NCBI GenBank assembly: GCA_005791165.1
Contig: SXXW01000029.1
Coordinates: 1-41,587, forward strand
Length of the DNA: 41,587 nucleotides
DNA from: Cytophagaceae bacterium
GTDB taxonomy: Bacteria > Bacteroidota > Bacteroidia > Cytophagales > Spirosomataceae
Reading direction: 5' to 3'
The translations under genes and the position numbers were made by a program. How positions within the stretch are numbered: the stretch's first letter is position 1; each line of letters begins with the position of its first letter. This document shows, one piece after another, positions 24,733-33,266 of this stretch. The notes beneath the pieces were generated by a model, which ran no database searches, was not told the origin of the DNA, and saw nothing but the letters and a program-made list of their open reading frames with translations.

Positions 24733-25524
24733 ATGAAAATTTCATTTATTGGCGCAGGAAATGTGGCTTGGCATCTATCTCAGGCATTTGAAAATGCAGG
24801 AAATTCTGTTCAAGAAGTTTTCAGTAGAGACCCTAAAAAGGCAAAAGAATTAAGTAGCTTTTTATATAATGCACGTGTTCAGGAACATTTAGATTTTTCC
24901 GAATCTACTTCAGAAGTATTTTTTATGTGCATTCCTGAATCTGCCTATCCTCAAGTTTTACCCGAATTATTATTGCCCAAATATGGGATTCTAGTATTGG
25001 TTTCAGGTACGGCCCAATTGGCAGAATCGATGCTTTTGTACGATCCACTACGAGAAAGTATGAATCAGATTGGGGTGTTTTTCCCGGTCCAACATGTCCT
25101 CAGCGGTCGAAAATTAAACCTTTCAAACACCCCAATATGTGTTGAGGTGTTGGTGGAGGAAACGGAAACTATTTTATTGGCTCTTGCCAAAGACGTGTCC
25201 GATGCCATTTATTTAGTCAATGGAGACGAACGAAAAAAGATTCATTTGGCGATGCTGATGGCCGGTACATTTACTCAGCAACTATGGAACCAAGCGAAAG
25301 AATTGTTGACTTCGATCGAATTAGAACCCCAATTAATTCAAGGGGTTGTCGAAAATTACATGAAGTCTTTTTTCTCCAATCACCCCATTTCCCCAGCCCA
25401 AGAAGCCGCAAAATTACAAGATGGCCGAATGGTGATGGACCAACAATCACTCATTGATCGTTCGGAAATGCAGGAAATCTATAAACAGATGCTGGCTTTA
25501 ATTAAATCCCAATCACTTGATTAA
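24733..25524 (+). CDS. Rossmann-like / DUF2520 domain protein
   Basis: 263 residues. Residues 1-110 are a nucleotide-binding fold beginning KISFIGAGNVAWHL (GxGNVA) as in NADP oxidoreductases of the F420-dependent type; the C-terminal half (about 125-255) is the helical DUF2520 domain with the dimerisation-type helix KIHLAMLMAGTFTQQLWNQA. The substrate is unknown. It starts 2 nt after the HNH gene and its end overlaps the convergent lipoprotein gene by 12 bp. Confidence 0.85.
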   Translation: MKISFIGAGNVAWHLSQAFENAGNSVQEVFSRDPKKAKELSSFLYNARVQEHLDFSESTSEVFFMCIPESAYPQVLPELLLPKYGILVLVSGTAQLAESMLLYDPLRESMNQIGVFFPVQHVLSGRKLNLSNTPICVEVLVEETETILLALAKDVSDAIYLVNGDERKKIHLAMLMAGTFTQQLWNQAKELLTSIELEPQLIQGVVENYMKSFFSNHPISPAQEAAKLQDGRMVMDQQSLIDRSEMQEIYKQMLALIKSQSLD

Positions 25525-26001
25525 CGGTCGGTCCATCTCCTGAATGACGCGGACTTTACTGAATCCCAAAATAATCGTGTGAGCCACTGGATGTGTGAAA
25601 ATGTAAAAAAGGCTATCACCATTTGCATTTTTTTGTATGCTTGGAGGAATCTCTTGGTGAATGGATTGACTATAATCCAATGCATCCAAAATTTCTTTAA
25701 TTTTTTGGTCACGCACTTGAGCGTTTAGTTCGCTAGGTTTTCCTACAAGAATGGAAATTCCATATTTTTTGGAAAGGGCTGCCAAGTCTAAGGCTGATTT
25801 TTCGCTTAGCTTTTTTTCTATTTCTTTTTGAACACCTAAACCCCATGTGTCTACCTGGTTTACAATTTGTTCTGGTAGGACGCGTTTAACCTGCTTGGCT
25901 TTCATTTCTTTGACTGCAGCCGTAGTATCTATGCGTGTTGAAAAGTCGCACGAGCTTAAACCTAAGATTAAAAAGAGCAAGAAGAGTTTGGATAGCGACA
26001 T
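25513..26001 (-). CDS. Small putative lipoprotein of unknown function
   Basis: 162 residues from ATG 26001, with a lipoprotein signal peptide ending LGLSSC (Cys about 18). The mature part is mostly alpha-helical and charged (about 35-110), ending in FYIFTHPVAHTIILGFSKVRVIQEMDRP, which could be a folded beta-type core. I do not recognise the family. A longer reading from 26031 would overlap the promoter box TACCTTTG (26019-26026). It is divergent from prfA and convergent with the DUF2520 gene. Confidence 0.75.
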   Translation of the reverse strand: MSLSKLFLLFLILGLSSCDFSTRIDTTAAVKEMKAKQVKRVLPEQIVNQVDTWGLGVQKEIEKKLSEKSALDLAALSKKYGISILVGKPSELNAQVRDQKIKEILDALDYSQSIHQEIPPSIQKNANGDSLFYIFTHPVAHTIILGFSKVRVIQEMDRPLIK

Positions 26002-26018
26002 AATAAAAAAGCGTTGCG

Positions 26019-26026
26019 CAAAGGTA
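26019..26026 (-). promoter_or_regulatory. -7 promoter box of the lipoprotein gene
   Basis: TACCTTTG on the minus strand, a full TAnnTTTG match, 17 nt before ATG 26001. It lies only 13 bp from the oppositely oriented prfA box. Confidence 0.6.
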
Positions 26027-26039
26027 TTCAACTAATTGT

Positions 26040-26047
26040 TATCTTTG
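26040..26047 (+). promoter_or_regulatory. prfA: -7 promoter box of prfA
   Basis: TATCTTTG, a full TAnnTTTG match, 24 nt before the prfA ATG at 26072. It is back-to-back with the divergent lipoprotein promoter, so polymerases at the two sites would compete for the same DNA. Confidence 0.6.
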
Positions 26048-26071
26048 CAAAAATTTTTAAAATAGAAAATC

Positions 26072-27142
26072 ATGCTTGAGCAGTTGGAGGCCATTAGAGA
26101 ACGTTTTTTAGAAGTGGAGCAACAGATCGCCATGCCGGAAGTCGTATCAGATTTAAAGAAATTCAAAACATTGAGTAAGGAATACAAGGATTTGCAAAAA
26201 ATTGTCGATCAGTATACCACCTATTTGAATTTGTTGAAGTCCATCGAGGAGGCAAAGGATGTTATTGCCACGGAAAAAGATGAAGATTTTAGGGATATGG
26301 CTAAGGCGGAGTTGGATGAATTAATTCCAGCTGAGAAAGACATGAATGAGGTGTTAAAGGAGATGCTTATTCCTAGGGATCCTAATGATTCCAAGGATTG
26401 TATTTTGGAAGTTCGAGGTGGAACAGGAGGGGATGAAGCAAGTATTTTTGCAGGTGATTTATTTAGAATGTATCAGCGATATGCTGAAAAGATGGGCTGG
26501 ACTTTCCAAATTATGGATTTTACAGAAGGCTCGGCCGGTGGATATAAGGAGATTATTGCCTCGGTTCAAGGGGAAGATGTTTATGCTAAAATGAAATTTG
26601 AATCGGGTGTTCATCGAGTTCAACGGGTGCCTGCGACAGAATCAGCTGGAAGAATACATACGTCAGCTGCTTCGGTAGCGGTCATGCCAGAGGCTGATGA
26701 GGTAGATGTTCAAATTAATATGAACGATGTCAGAAAGGATACTTTCTGTTCTTCCGGAGCGGGCGGCCAGTCAGTAAATACAACGTATTCAGCTGTACGT
26801 GTGACGCACATTCCTTCCGGACTTGTAGTTCAGTGTCAAGATGAGCGGTCTCAAATTAAGAATTTTGATAAGGCCATGACCGTGTTGCGTTCAAGGCTTT
26901 ATGAAATTGAGTTGGCCAAACGTAATGCCGAAATTGCAGGTAATCGTAAATCGATGGTGGGCTCTGGAGACCGTTCTGACAAAATTAGAACGTATAATTA
27001 TCCACAAGGCCGAGTTACGGATCATCGCATCGGATTGACTGTTTATAATTTGCCGACCGTCATGGATGGTGAAATAGCTGAATTTATTGAGCAATTGAGG
27101 ATTGCGGAAAATGCGGAAAGGCTTACCGAAGGAGCTGTTTAA
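26072..27142 (+). CDS. prfA: Peptide chain release factor 1
   Basis: 356 residues, normal length for RF1, which releases finished proteins at UAA and UAG codons. Seen: N-terminal coiled-coil (about 1-100), [19 protein letters not shown], the stop-codon-reading region with the PAT tripeptide in VQRVPATES, and the catalytic GGQ in SGAGGQSVN near residue 231, followed by [10 protein letters not shown]. No frameshift is needed, unlike many RF2 genes. Convergent with the histidine kinase gene, 12 bp apart, with no obvious terminator between. Confidence 0.97.
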   Translation: MLEQLEAIRERFLEVEQQIAMPEVVSDLKKFKTLSKEYKDLQKIVDQYTTYLNLLKSIEEAKDVIATEKDEDFRDMAKAELDELIPAEKDMNEVLKEMLIPRDPNDSKDCILEVRGGTGGDEASIFAGDLFRMYQRYAEKMGWTFQIMDFTEGSAGGYKEIIASVQGEDVYAKMKFESGVHRVQRVPATESAGRIHTSAASVAVMPEADEVDVQINMNDVRKDTFCSSGAGGQSVNTTYSAVRVTHIPSGLVVQCQDERSQIKNFDKAMTVLRSRLYEIELAKRNAEIAGNRKSMVGSGDRSDKIRTYNYPQGRVTDHRIGLTVYNLPTVMDGEIAEFIEQLRIAENAERLTEGAV

Positions 27143-27154
27143 GTTTTTGTACGA

Positions 27155-28207
27155 TTAAGCCTTTTCAAGTTTAAAGCTGAAGTTAGTTCCTTTGTCAACT
27201 TTAGAGATAACCGTGATTTGGCTTCCATGAGCTTTAACGATGTGTTTGACGATCGATAAGCCTAAGCCTGAACCACCACTCATTTTAGCCCTACTTTTAT
27301 CCACTCGATAAAAGCGTTCAAATAATCTGGGTAGATGTTCCGCAGGAATTCCTGGTCCATTATCTTTCACCGAAATTTGAAGATTTTTCTTTCGTTCTTC
27401 GATCAACACATTCACCTTGCCTTCCTGATTTCCATATTTGATCCCATTCTCAATTAAATTGACCAATACCTGTTCCATACGTTGGCTATCTGCTTTGACT
27501 AAAAGGGGACCTTCCTTGCCGGTCAACTTCAACGATACTTTTTTTGATTTGGCTTTGGCTTCTAATTGTTCAAAAATATCTAAAATGATGGGGCGCAAAT
27601 CGATCGATTTTTTATCGATTTTAATGGCACCCGTTTCTATTTGAGAAACAGTTAATAAGTCTTTCACTAAAACATCTAATCCATCGAGACTCTTTGCCGC
27701 TTTTTCTAAAAATTTGGTTCTAATTTCGATGCCTTCTTCGGGATTATCTAGCAGGGTATGTACAAAGCCTTGAGCGGCAAAAATAGGGGTCTTTAATTCA
27801 TGTGAGACATCGGCTAAAAATTCTTGTCGGTATTTAGCTGATTTCCTCAATTCCTTGACCTCATCCTCTTTGGTCGTAACATAGGAGTTTAATTCATCTG
27901 TTAATAAGGCAATGGGATTATCTTTTTCGATTAATTGAGATCGTGGGATGACAGAAAAATTCTTCTTTTTTATTTGTTTGATGCGGTCATACAACAAATT
28001 CACCTCTTTGAAAACTAAATAATCCAAGGCAAAATAAATTAAAACAGCGCCAAAAATCAGGCAACTAGTAAAACACACAAATAGGGTGCTTATATCTGAT
28101 GTGGGTAAAAATGAAATGAATGCTGTCGTCACTCCAGCGATGACAATAGCTAGAATAAGGGATAGGTATTTTGGACTTAGCATATCAGGTATTTTGCTAA
28201 ATTTCAT
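27155..28207 (-). CDS. Sensor histidine kinase (PhoR-like layout), orphan
   Basis: 350 residues: two membrane helices close together (about 13-33 and 40-62) leaving almost no periplasmic loop, a linker helix (about 70-125), a HisKA domain with phospho-acceptor His136 in FLADVSHELKTP, and a HATPase_c domain with VNLIENGIKYG (N box), VKDNGPGIP (G1), FERFYRVD (F box) and GGSGLGLSIVKHI (G2). The kinase looks catalytically intact. With no sizeable sensor loop it probably senses through its membrane part or partners. No response regulator gene is adjacent. Divergent from purB. Confidence 0.92.
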   Translation of the reverse strand: MKFSKIPDMLSPKYLSLILAIVIAGVTTAFISFLPTSDISTLFVCFTSCLIFGAVLIYFALDYLVFKEVNLLYDRIKQIKKKNFSVIPRSQLIEKDNPIALLTDELNSYVTTKEDEVKELRKSAKYRQEFLADVSHELKTPIFAAQGFVHTLLDNPEEGIEIRTKFLEKAAKSLDGLDVLVKDLLTVSQIETGAIKIDKKSIDLRPIILDIFEQLEAKAKSKKVSLKLTGKEGPLLVKADSQRMEQVLVNLIENGIKYGNQEGKVNVLIEERKKNLQISVKDNGPGIPAEHLPRLFERFYRVDKSRAKMSGGSGLGLSIVKHIVKAHGSQITVISKVDKGTNFSFKLEKA

Positions 28208-28305
28208 AAAAAATTAGGAAAATCCCTACCTAAATCACTCAAAATCTTCTGATTAAACCCTCTTCCAAGACAAATTTTGTACCTTTACACTTTGATAGGA
28301 ATCAC

Positions 28306-29670
28306 ATGGAATTAAATTTATTAAGTGCTATTTCTCCCGTGGACGGGAGGTATCGTCGACAAACAGCTGTTTTGGTGCCTTATTTTTCTGAATTTGGTTT
28401 AATTCAATACCGCGTTCGAGTTGAAATAGAATATTTTATTGCGCTTTGTGAAATTCCATTAAAACCGCTTTCCAGTTTCCCGGCAGGCGCTTTTGTTGAT
28501 CTGCGAAATTTGTATCTTCAATTTTCTGAGGCGGATGCGCAATGGATTAAGGACAAAGAAAAAGTGACCAACCATGACGTTAAGGCGGTTGAGTATTTTA
28601 TCAAAGAAAAAATGCTGAATTTTTCTGGTAAGCATGGGGACTTATCAAGCTATGTGGAATTTATTCATTTTGGATTGACTTCTCAAGACATCAATAATTC
28701 AGCTATTCCGATGTCCATCGCGGAGGCACATAAAAACGTTATTTTACCTGCTTATACATCCGTTATTGAAATTCTTTTCAGCTATGCAAAGGATTGGAAA
28801 GACATTCCTTTACTTGCGCATACACATGGTCAGCCTGCTTCACCTACTCGGCTTGGCAAGGAAGTGATGGTTTTTGTTGAGAGGTTGAATCGCCAATTAG
28901 ATCTTTTGTCTCAAATTCCTTTTTCAGGAAAATTTGGGGGTGCCACAGGAAATTTTAACGCACACCAAGTGGCTTATCCGGACATTAATTGGCCTCAATT
29001 TGCCGCGAAATTGCACAGTAATCTAGGGATTGTGCGATCAAAGTATACGACACAGATTGAACATTATGATAATTTGGCGGCCTATTTTGATGGCTTAAAA
29101 AGATTAAATACGATTTTAATTGACCTTTCAAGGGATATTTGGCAATACATTTCCATGGGATACTTTAAACAAAAAATTAAAGAAGGGGAAATTGGGTCAT
29201 CTGCCATGCCTCATAAAGTAAACCCAATTGATTTTGAAAATGCGGAAGGTAATTTGGCATTTTCAAATGCCACATTTGAGTTCTTGTCGGCGAAATTACC
29301 AATCTCCAGATTGCAACGTGATTTAACCGATTCTACAGTTTTAAGGAATGTCGGCATGCCTTTAGCGCACACATTGATTGCATTAAATTCTTTGCAAAAA
29401 GGATTAGGGAAGTTAGAATTAAATGAATCAAAAATCACGCATGATTTAGAGGAAAACTGGGTTGTTATCGCGGAAGCCATTCAAACGGTACTTCGACGTG
29501 AGTCTTATCCAAAACCATATGAGGCGCTAAAGGATTTAACGCGTCATCATGGAAAAATAGACCAAACCGTTTTTCATCAATTTATTGATGGTTTAGCAGT
29601 GAGTGAAGCGATAAAAATTGAATTGAAACTTATCTCACCGTTCAACTTTTTTGGCCGAGACGAAAATTAA
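28306..29670 (+). CDS. purB: Adenylosuccinate lyase
   Basis: 454 residues. Fumarase/aspartase-superfamily lyase acting twice in purine synthesis (SAICAR to AICAR, adenylosuccinate to AMP). Seen: the opening SAISPVDGRYRRQT, HFGLTSQDINNSA, HTHGQPASPTRLGKE with the catalytic-type His, and the superfamily signature SSAMPHKVNPIDFENAEG near residue 296, in the form shared with the E. coli-type PurB subgroup. A near-consensus -7 box TACCTTTA lies at 28280-28287. The VOC gene follows after 3 nt. Confidence 0.96.
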   Translation: MELNLLSAISPVDGRYRRQTAVLVPYFSEFGLIQYRVRVEIEYFIALCEIPLKPLSSFPAGAFVDLRNLYLQFSEADAQWIKDKEKVTNHDVKAVEYFIKEKMLNFSGKHGDLSSYVEFIHFGLTSQDINNSAIPMSIAEAHKNVILPAYTSVIEILFSYAKDWKDIPLLAHTHGQPASPTRLGKEVMVFVERLNRQLDLLSQIPFSGKFGGATGNFNAHQVAYPDINWPQFAAKLHSNLGIVRSKYTTQIEHYDNLAAYFDGLKRLNTILIDLSRDIWQYISMGYFKQKIKEGEIGSSAMPHKVNPIDFENAEGNLAFSNATFEFLSAKLPISRLQRDLTDSTVLRNVGMPLAHTLIALNSLQKGLGKLELNESKITHDLEENWVVIAEAIQTVLRRESYPKPYEALKDLTRHHGKIDQTVFHQFIDGLAVSEAIKIELKLISPFNFFGRDEN

Positions 29671-29673
29671 GAT

Positions 29674-30057
29674 ATGAACCAACGATTAATGCATATTGCT
29701 TTAGTGGTGGCTGATTATGACGAGGCGATTCATTGGTATACCCAAAAATTAAACTTCAAATTAATCGAGGACACTACGTTGAGCGACATAAAGCGTTGGG
29801 TTTTAATTCAACCTCCTGGAGAGGGGAGTTGCCAATTGCTTTTAGCAAAGGCTGCGACAGAGGAACAAAAATCGAGAGTAGGAAATCAAACAGGAGGGCG
29901 TGTATTTTTATTTTTACACACGGATGATTTTGAGAGGGATCATGATAATTTGCTCCAAAAAGGAATCACAATCGTACGGGGACCGTCTGAGGAGGAATAT
30001 GGTAAAGTCCTTGTTTTCGAGGACTTGTATGGAAATTTATGGGATTTAATAGGTTAA
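29674..30057 (+). CDS. VOC (glyoxalase/bleomycin-resistance fold) family protein
   Basis: 127 residues making one complete vicinal-oxygen-chelate module: two beta-alpha-beta-beta-beta units, with candidate metal ligands His7 in LMHIALVV, Gln/Glu around SCQLLL, the FLHTDDF His and the C-terminal Glu in VFEDLYGNLWDLI. The substrate is not evident. It begins 3 nt after the purB stop and is probably its operon partner; the trp promoter begins right after its stop codon. Confidence 0.85.
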   Translation: MNQRLMHIALVVADYDEAIHWYTQKLNFKLIEDTTLSDIKRWVLIQPPGEGSCQLLLAKAATEEQKSRVGNQTGGRVFLFLHTDDFERDHDNLLQKGITIVRGPSEEEYGKVLVFEDLYGNLWDLIG

Positions 30058-30060
30058 AGT

Positions 30061-30090
30061 TTTGATTTAATAGATTTCATTTTACATTTG
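30061..30090 (+). promoter_or_regulatory. trpE: Promoter of the trp operon
   Basis: TTTG (30061-30064), an 18-nt spacer and TACATTTG (30083-30090) match the Bacteroidota housekeeping promoter. Initiation near 30096 would produce a leader of about 155 nt before trpE, holding the leader peptide and attenuator. Confidence 0.7.
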
Positions 30091-30106
30091 TAAAAATTAT
30101 AACAAA

Positions 30107-30148
30107 ATGATAAAAGCAGCATACAACAAAAACGGTTGGCAAGGGTAA
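30107..30148 (+). CDS. trpL: Putative trp leader peptide (13 aa, one Trp codon)
   Basis: A short ORF, ATG 30107 to TAA 30146-30148, reads MIKAAYNKNGWQG. Its only Trp codon (30137-30139) is the eleventh of thirteen and abuts the 5' arm of a 7-bp hairpin (30140-30158). It lies 11 nt after the predicted transcription start and upstream of an intrinsic terminator and trpE. This is the position and shape of a ribosome-mediated attenuation leader. A single Trp codon is fewer than in the enterobacterial case, so sensitivity may be lower (inference). Confidence 0.65.
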   Translation: MIKAAYNKNGWQG

Positions 30149-30226
30149 TAAACCCTTGAACAGTTTTGCTGTGTGCACATATGATATGTTTTACAAAGGC
30201 TTGCTGTTCTCAGTAAGCCTTTTTTA
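30140..30226 (+). promoter_or_regulatory. trp attenuator: pause, antiterminator and terminator segments
   Basis: Segment 1 CAAGGGT (30140-30146) pairs with segment 2 ACCCTTG (30152-30158). Segment 2 can alternatively pair with CAAAGG (30194-30199), which is the start of the terminator's 5' arm. Segments 3 and 4 are the terminator (30195-30222 plus T-tract). A ribosome stalled at the Trp codon at 30137 would cover segment 1, free segment 2 and favour antitermination. Two small hairpins (30160-30172 and 30177-30189) fill the spacer between segments 2 and 3. The antiterminator pairing is short, 5 of 6 positions. Confidence 0.6.
30195..30226 (+). terminator. Intrinsic terminator in the trp leader
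   Basis: AAAGGCTTGCTG (30195-30206) and CAGTAAGCCTTT (30211-30222) form a 12-bp stem with one G-T pair and a TTCT loop; the 3' arm runs into a T-tract ending ATT. It sits 25 nt before the trpE ATG, with no complete gene other than the leader peptide between promoter and terminator, so its role must be premature termination. Confidence 0.85.
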
Positions 30227-30250
30227 TTAATTTGTATTCAATTTATAAAC

Positions 30251-31669
30251 ATGTCTACGACACAAAATATACATATAAAAACGAGTAGAAAGACGCTTTT
30301 GGCCGATACGATGACGCCCATAGGCTTGTTTCTTAAAATTCGGAAGAATTTCAAAAACTCGGTCATATTGGAATCCGCTGATTACCATGGCCGCGAGCAT
30401 GGTTTTTCCCACATTGCTTTTGAGCCCATCGCTAGTTTTACCTTAGATCAGTCGGTGGTGGTTCAAAAATTTCCTGACGGAAATGAAGAGACGTTTGTGT
30501 TGGCATCGCGCCAGCAAGCCATTATGGCTTTGAAAAACTTTTCGGATCGTTTTGCTTTTACAAAGGAGGCGGGGGATTCGCCCATGGCCAACGGACTTTT
30601 TGGTCATATATCGTATGATGCGGTTCAATATTTTGAAGACATCGAGATGAGGGGCAAAAGTAAGGAAACGGAGATCCCGTCCATTCGCTATTTTGTTTAC
30701 CGCTATGTGTTGGCATTTAATCACTTTAACAACCAGTTGGCCTACTATTCGCATACCTATGATGGAAGCGAACCTAGTTTTGATGCCATTTTGAATGCGA
30801 TAGATCAGCCTGCGGAAACCTTGGGGAAATTTCAACGCCAAGGGGAAGAAGTGAGTAACTTGACCGAGGAGCAAACTCGGGAAATAGTTCACACGTGTAT
30901 AAAACATTGTTTACGGGGGGATGTATTTCAAATTGTACCTTCTCGTAGATTTAGTCAAAATTATCAAGGAGATGATTTTCAGGTGTATAGGGCTTTGCGT
31001 TCCGTGAATCCATCGCCTTATTTATTTTACTTTGATTATGAAGATTACCGTATTTTCGGTGCTTCGCCAGAGAAACAAATTAAAATTGACGGTGATTTAG
31101 CTGAAATTCATCCCATTGCCGGAACATTTAGGCGTTCTGGGGATGATGCGCGTGATGCGGAATTAGCGCAGGCATTGATTGCTGATCCCAAAGAATCCGC
31201 CGAACATGTCATGTTGGTGGATTTGGCTAGAAATGATTTAAGTAGGAGTGCTGAAAATGTGAAGGTTGAAACTTTCAAGGAGGTTCAGTTTTTCTCCCAT
31301 GTTATTCACTTGGTTTCAAAAGTAACAGGACGCATGCAAAAAGGGGTTAATTCGCTTCAATTAGTAGCCGATACTTTTCCAGCGGGGACTTTAAGTGGAG
31401 CGCCAAAACACAATGCGATGACGATCATTAATCGTTTGGAGCCTACCAACCGTGCCATTTATGGAGGGGCGATTGGCTTCATGGATTTTGAAGGCAATTT
31501 TAATCATGCCATTGCGATAAGAACATTTTTAAGCAAAGATGAAACCTTGTTTTTTCAAGCGGGAATGGGAGTGGTAGCTAAATCAGTGGTAGCTAGTGAA
31601 ATGCAGGAAATACATAATAAATTGGCCGCTTTGCGAAGAGCATTAGAAGTGGCGGAAACTTTATCTTAA
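30251..31669 (+). CDS. trpE: Anthranilate synthase component I
   Basis: 472 residues; makes anthranilate from chorismate using ammonia supplied by TrpG. The N-terminal domain holds a tryptophan-feedback-type motif VILESADY (about 38-45). The chorismate-binding domain shows QIVPSRRF, GASPEKQ, HPIAGTFRRSGDD, DPKESAEHVMLVDLARND, SGAPKHNAM and the C-terminal AGMGVVAKSV. First gene of a complete operon trpEGDCFBA, under the attenuator just upstream. trpG follows after 6 nt. Confidence 0.95.
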   Translation: MSTTQNIHIKTSRKTLLADTMTPIGLFLKIRKNFKNSVILESADYHGREHGFSHIAFEPIASFTLDQSVVVQKFPDGNEETFVLASRQQAIMALKNFSDRFAFTKEAGDSPMANGLFGHISYDAVQYFEDIEMRGKSKETEIPSIRYFVYRYVLAFNHFNNQLAYYSHTYDGSEPSFDAILNAIDQPAETLGKFQRQGEEVSNLTEEQTREIVHTCIKHCLRGDVFQIVPSRRFSQNYQGDDFQVYRALRSVNPSPYLFYFDYEDYRIFGASPEKQIKIDGDLAEIHPIAGTFRRSGDDARDAELAQALIADPKESAEHVMLVDLARNDLSRSAENVKVETFKEVQFFSHVIHLVSKVTGRMQKGVNSLQLVADTFPAGTLSGAPKHNAMTIINRLEPTNRAIYGGAIGFMDFEGNFNHAIAIRTFLSKDETLFFQAGMGVVAKSVVASEMQEIHNKLAALRRALEVAETLS

Positions 31670-31675
31670 GGAAAT

Positions 31676-32239
31676 ATGAATGTATTAGTGATTGATAATT
31701 ATGATTCATTTGTCTATAATCTAGTTTACCTTTTGAAGGAGCTGGGGGCCAAAGTAGATGTGTTTCGCAACGATAAAATTTCGTTGGAGGAAGTGGCTGC
31801 ATATGATCAGATTTTACTTTCGCCGGGTCCTGGAATTCCCTCTGAAGCAGGAATCATGTTGGATTTATTGAAGGAATATAAGTCGAGCAAAAAAATATTA
31901 GGCGTTTGTTTGGGGCATCAGGCGATTGGCGAGGCCTTTGGGTCTCAATTGCAAAACATGGGGGAGGTGTTGCATGGCGTAACTACAGAATGCATAGTGA
32001 CGGATCCTAGCGAAAAATTATTCCAAGGTATCCCAGCGCGCTTTGAGGTATGTCGGTATCATTCCTGGACGGTTGTACCAGAAACAATGCCAGCAGATTT
32101 AAAAATTACGGCATTGGATGATAAGGGATTTGTGATGGCTGAGGCACATCAAAAGTATGATGTACGGGGGGTTCAATTTCACCCTGAGGCCTATTTGACC
32201 CAACATGGTTTACAAATGATTAAAAATTGGTTGAAATAA
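31676..32239 (+). CDS. trpG: Anthranilate synthase component II (glutamine amidotransferase)
   Basis: 187 residues, a class I glutamine amidotransferase. Seen: NYDSFVYNL at the start, SPGPGIPSEAG (oxyanion region), the catalytic Cys in GVCLGHQAIGE, and the His/Glu of the triad in VQFHPEAY. It supplies ammonia to TrpE. Members of this family can also serve p-aminobenzoate synthesis; its place in the trp operon favours anthranilate, but dual use is possible. trpD follows after 2 nt. Confidence 0.94.
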   Translation: MNVLVIDNYDSFVYNLVYLLKELGAKVDVFRNDKISLEEVAAYDQILLSPGPGIPSEAGIMLDLLKEYKSSKKILGVCLGHQAIGEAFGSQLQNMGEVLHGVTTECIVTDPSEKLFQGIPARFEVCRYHSWTVVPETMPADLKITALDDKGFVMAEAHQKYDVRGVQFHPEAYLTQHGLQMIKNWLK

Positions 32240-32241
32240 AA

Positions 32242-33231
32242 ATGAAAAAAATATTAGAGAGACGTGTAGAAGGTGAGGCACTTAGCGAACAAGAAGCTAG
32301 GGATATTATGTTGAAAATAGGGCAAGGCGAGATAAATCCAAGTCAAATTGCTTCATTTTTATCATCTTATTGGTATCATCCGATTCAGGTAGCAGAACTA
32401 AAAGGGTTTGTATCGGCGATGATGGAATTGGCTGTAACGGTTGATTTATCTGAATTTGATGCCATGGATGTTTGTGGAACGGGGGGTGATGGGAAGGATA
32501 CGTTCAATATTAGCACCACTTCATCGTTTATTATTGTGGGTGCTGGCCAGAAAATTGCGAAGCATGGAAATCATGGCGTCTCGTCGTCCGTGGGCTCGTC
32601 GACTGTCTTGGAATTTTTGGGTTTGAAGTTCAATAGTGACGCTAAAATATTAAAACGTAAAATGGATTCTGCGGGCATGTGTTTTTTGCATGCGCCCTTG
32701 TTTCATCCTGCGATGAGGTTTGTGGGTCCTATTCGTAAGGAGTTGGGGATGAAGACGTTTTTTAATTTATTGGGACCTTTGTTGAACCCCGCGCGTGTTC
32801 ATAAGCAATTGACCGGTGTCTATGCGCCTTCAGCTTTTGAATTATATGCTGGCTTTTTTAAGGAGAGCCAAAATAAATATGGAATTGTTTATTCTGAAGA
32901 TGGATATGATGAAATTTCGTTGACCTCTTCGTTTCGTTTGACGACTCATGCTGGAGAAAAAGTGTATCAACCGTCCGATTTAGGGTGTTCATTGGTACAG
33001 CAATCGGAATTGCATGGGGGTGCAAATGTCGAGGAATCAGCTAAAATGTTATATAAGATTTTACAAAGAGAGGGAACGGTTCCGCAAACACAAGCTGTTT
33101 TGGCGAATGCCGGTGCCGCATTATGGGTGGCTGAAAAGTCGGCAAGCTTTCAAGATGGGTATTTAATGGCGAAGGAATCGCTGGAAAGTGGTAGAGCTTT
33201 TCAGGCGTTTAAGAAATTTATTATGGATTAA
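32242..33231 (+). CDS. trpD: Anthranilate phosphoribosyltransferase
   Basis: 329 residues from ATG 32242, two bases after the trpG stop; an in-frame TTG upstream would overlap trpG and is not needed. Seen: N-terminal helical domain with the SEQEARDIM segment, the PRPP-binding CGTGGDGKDTFNIST glycine-rich loop, KHGNHGVSSSVGSSTVLE and the HPAMRFVGPIRKELG anthranilate-site region. Transfers phosphoribose from PRPP to anthranilate. It is not fused to trpG, unlike the enterobacterial arrangement. Confidence 0.95.
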   Translation: MKKILERRVEGEALSEQEARDIMLKIGQGEINPSQIASFLSSYWYHPIQVAELKGFVSAMMELAVTVDLSEFDAMDVCGTGGDGKDTFNISTTSSFIIVGAGQKIAKHGNHGVSSSVGSSTVLEFLGLKFNSDAKILKRKMDSAGMCFLHAPLFHPAMRFVGPIRKELGMKTFFNLLGPLLNPARVHKQLTGVYAPSAFELYAGFFKESQNKYGIVYSEDGYDEISLTSSFRLTTHAGEKVYQPSDLGCSLVQQSELHGGANVEESAKMLYKILQREGTVPQTQAVLANAGAALWVAEKSASFQDGYLMAKESLESGRAFQAFKKFIMD

Positions 33232-33246
33232 AGAGACGGACAAGAT

Positions 33247-33266
33247 AGACGCGAGGTATCGCGTCT
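33247..33266. repeat. Palindromic repeat between trpD and trpC
   Basis: AGACGCGA (33247-33254) and TCGCGTCT (33259-33266) form an 8-bp perfect stem around GGTA, with outer partial symmetry (AGAGACG upstream at 33233, CTCTAC downstream). It is GC-rich against an AT-rich background and resembles small dispersed intergenic palindromes of the GAGACGCGA...TCGCGTCTC type. The 88-bp trpD-trpC gap is the only large gap in an otherwise tightly packed operon. Confidence 0.6.

Noticed and set aside
30443..30907. Minus-strand open frame of 154 codons inside trpE
   Set aside because: It is fully antisense to a well-conserved gene and shows no recognisable domain or ribosome-binding context.
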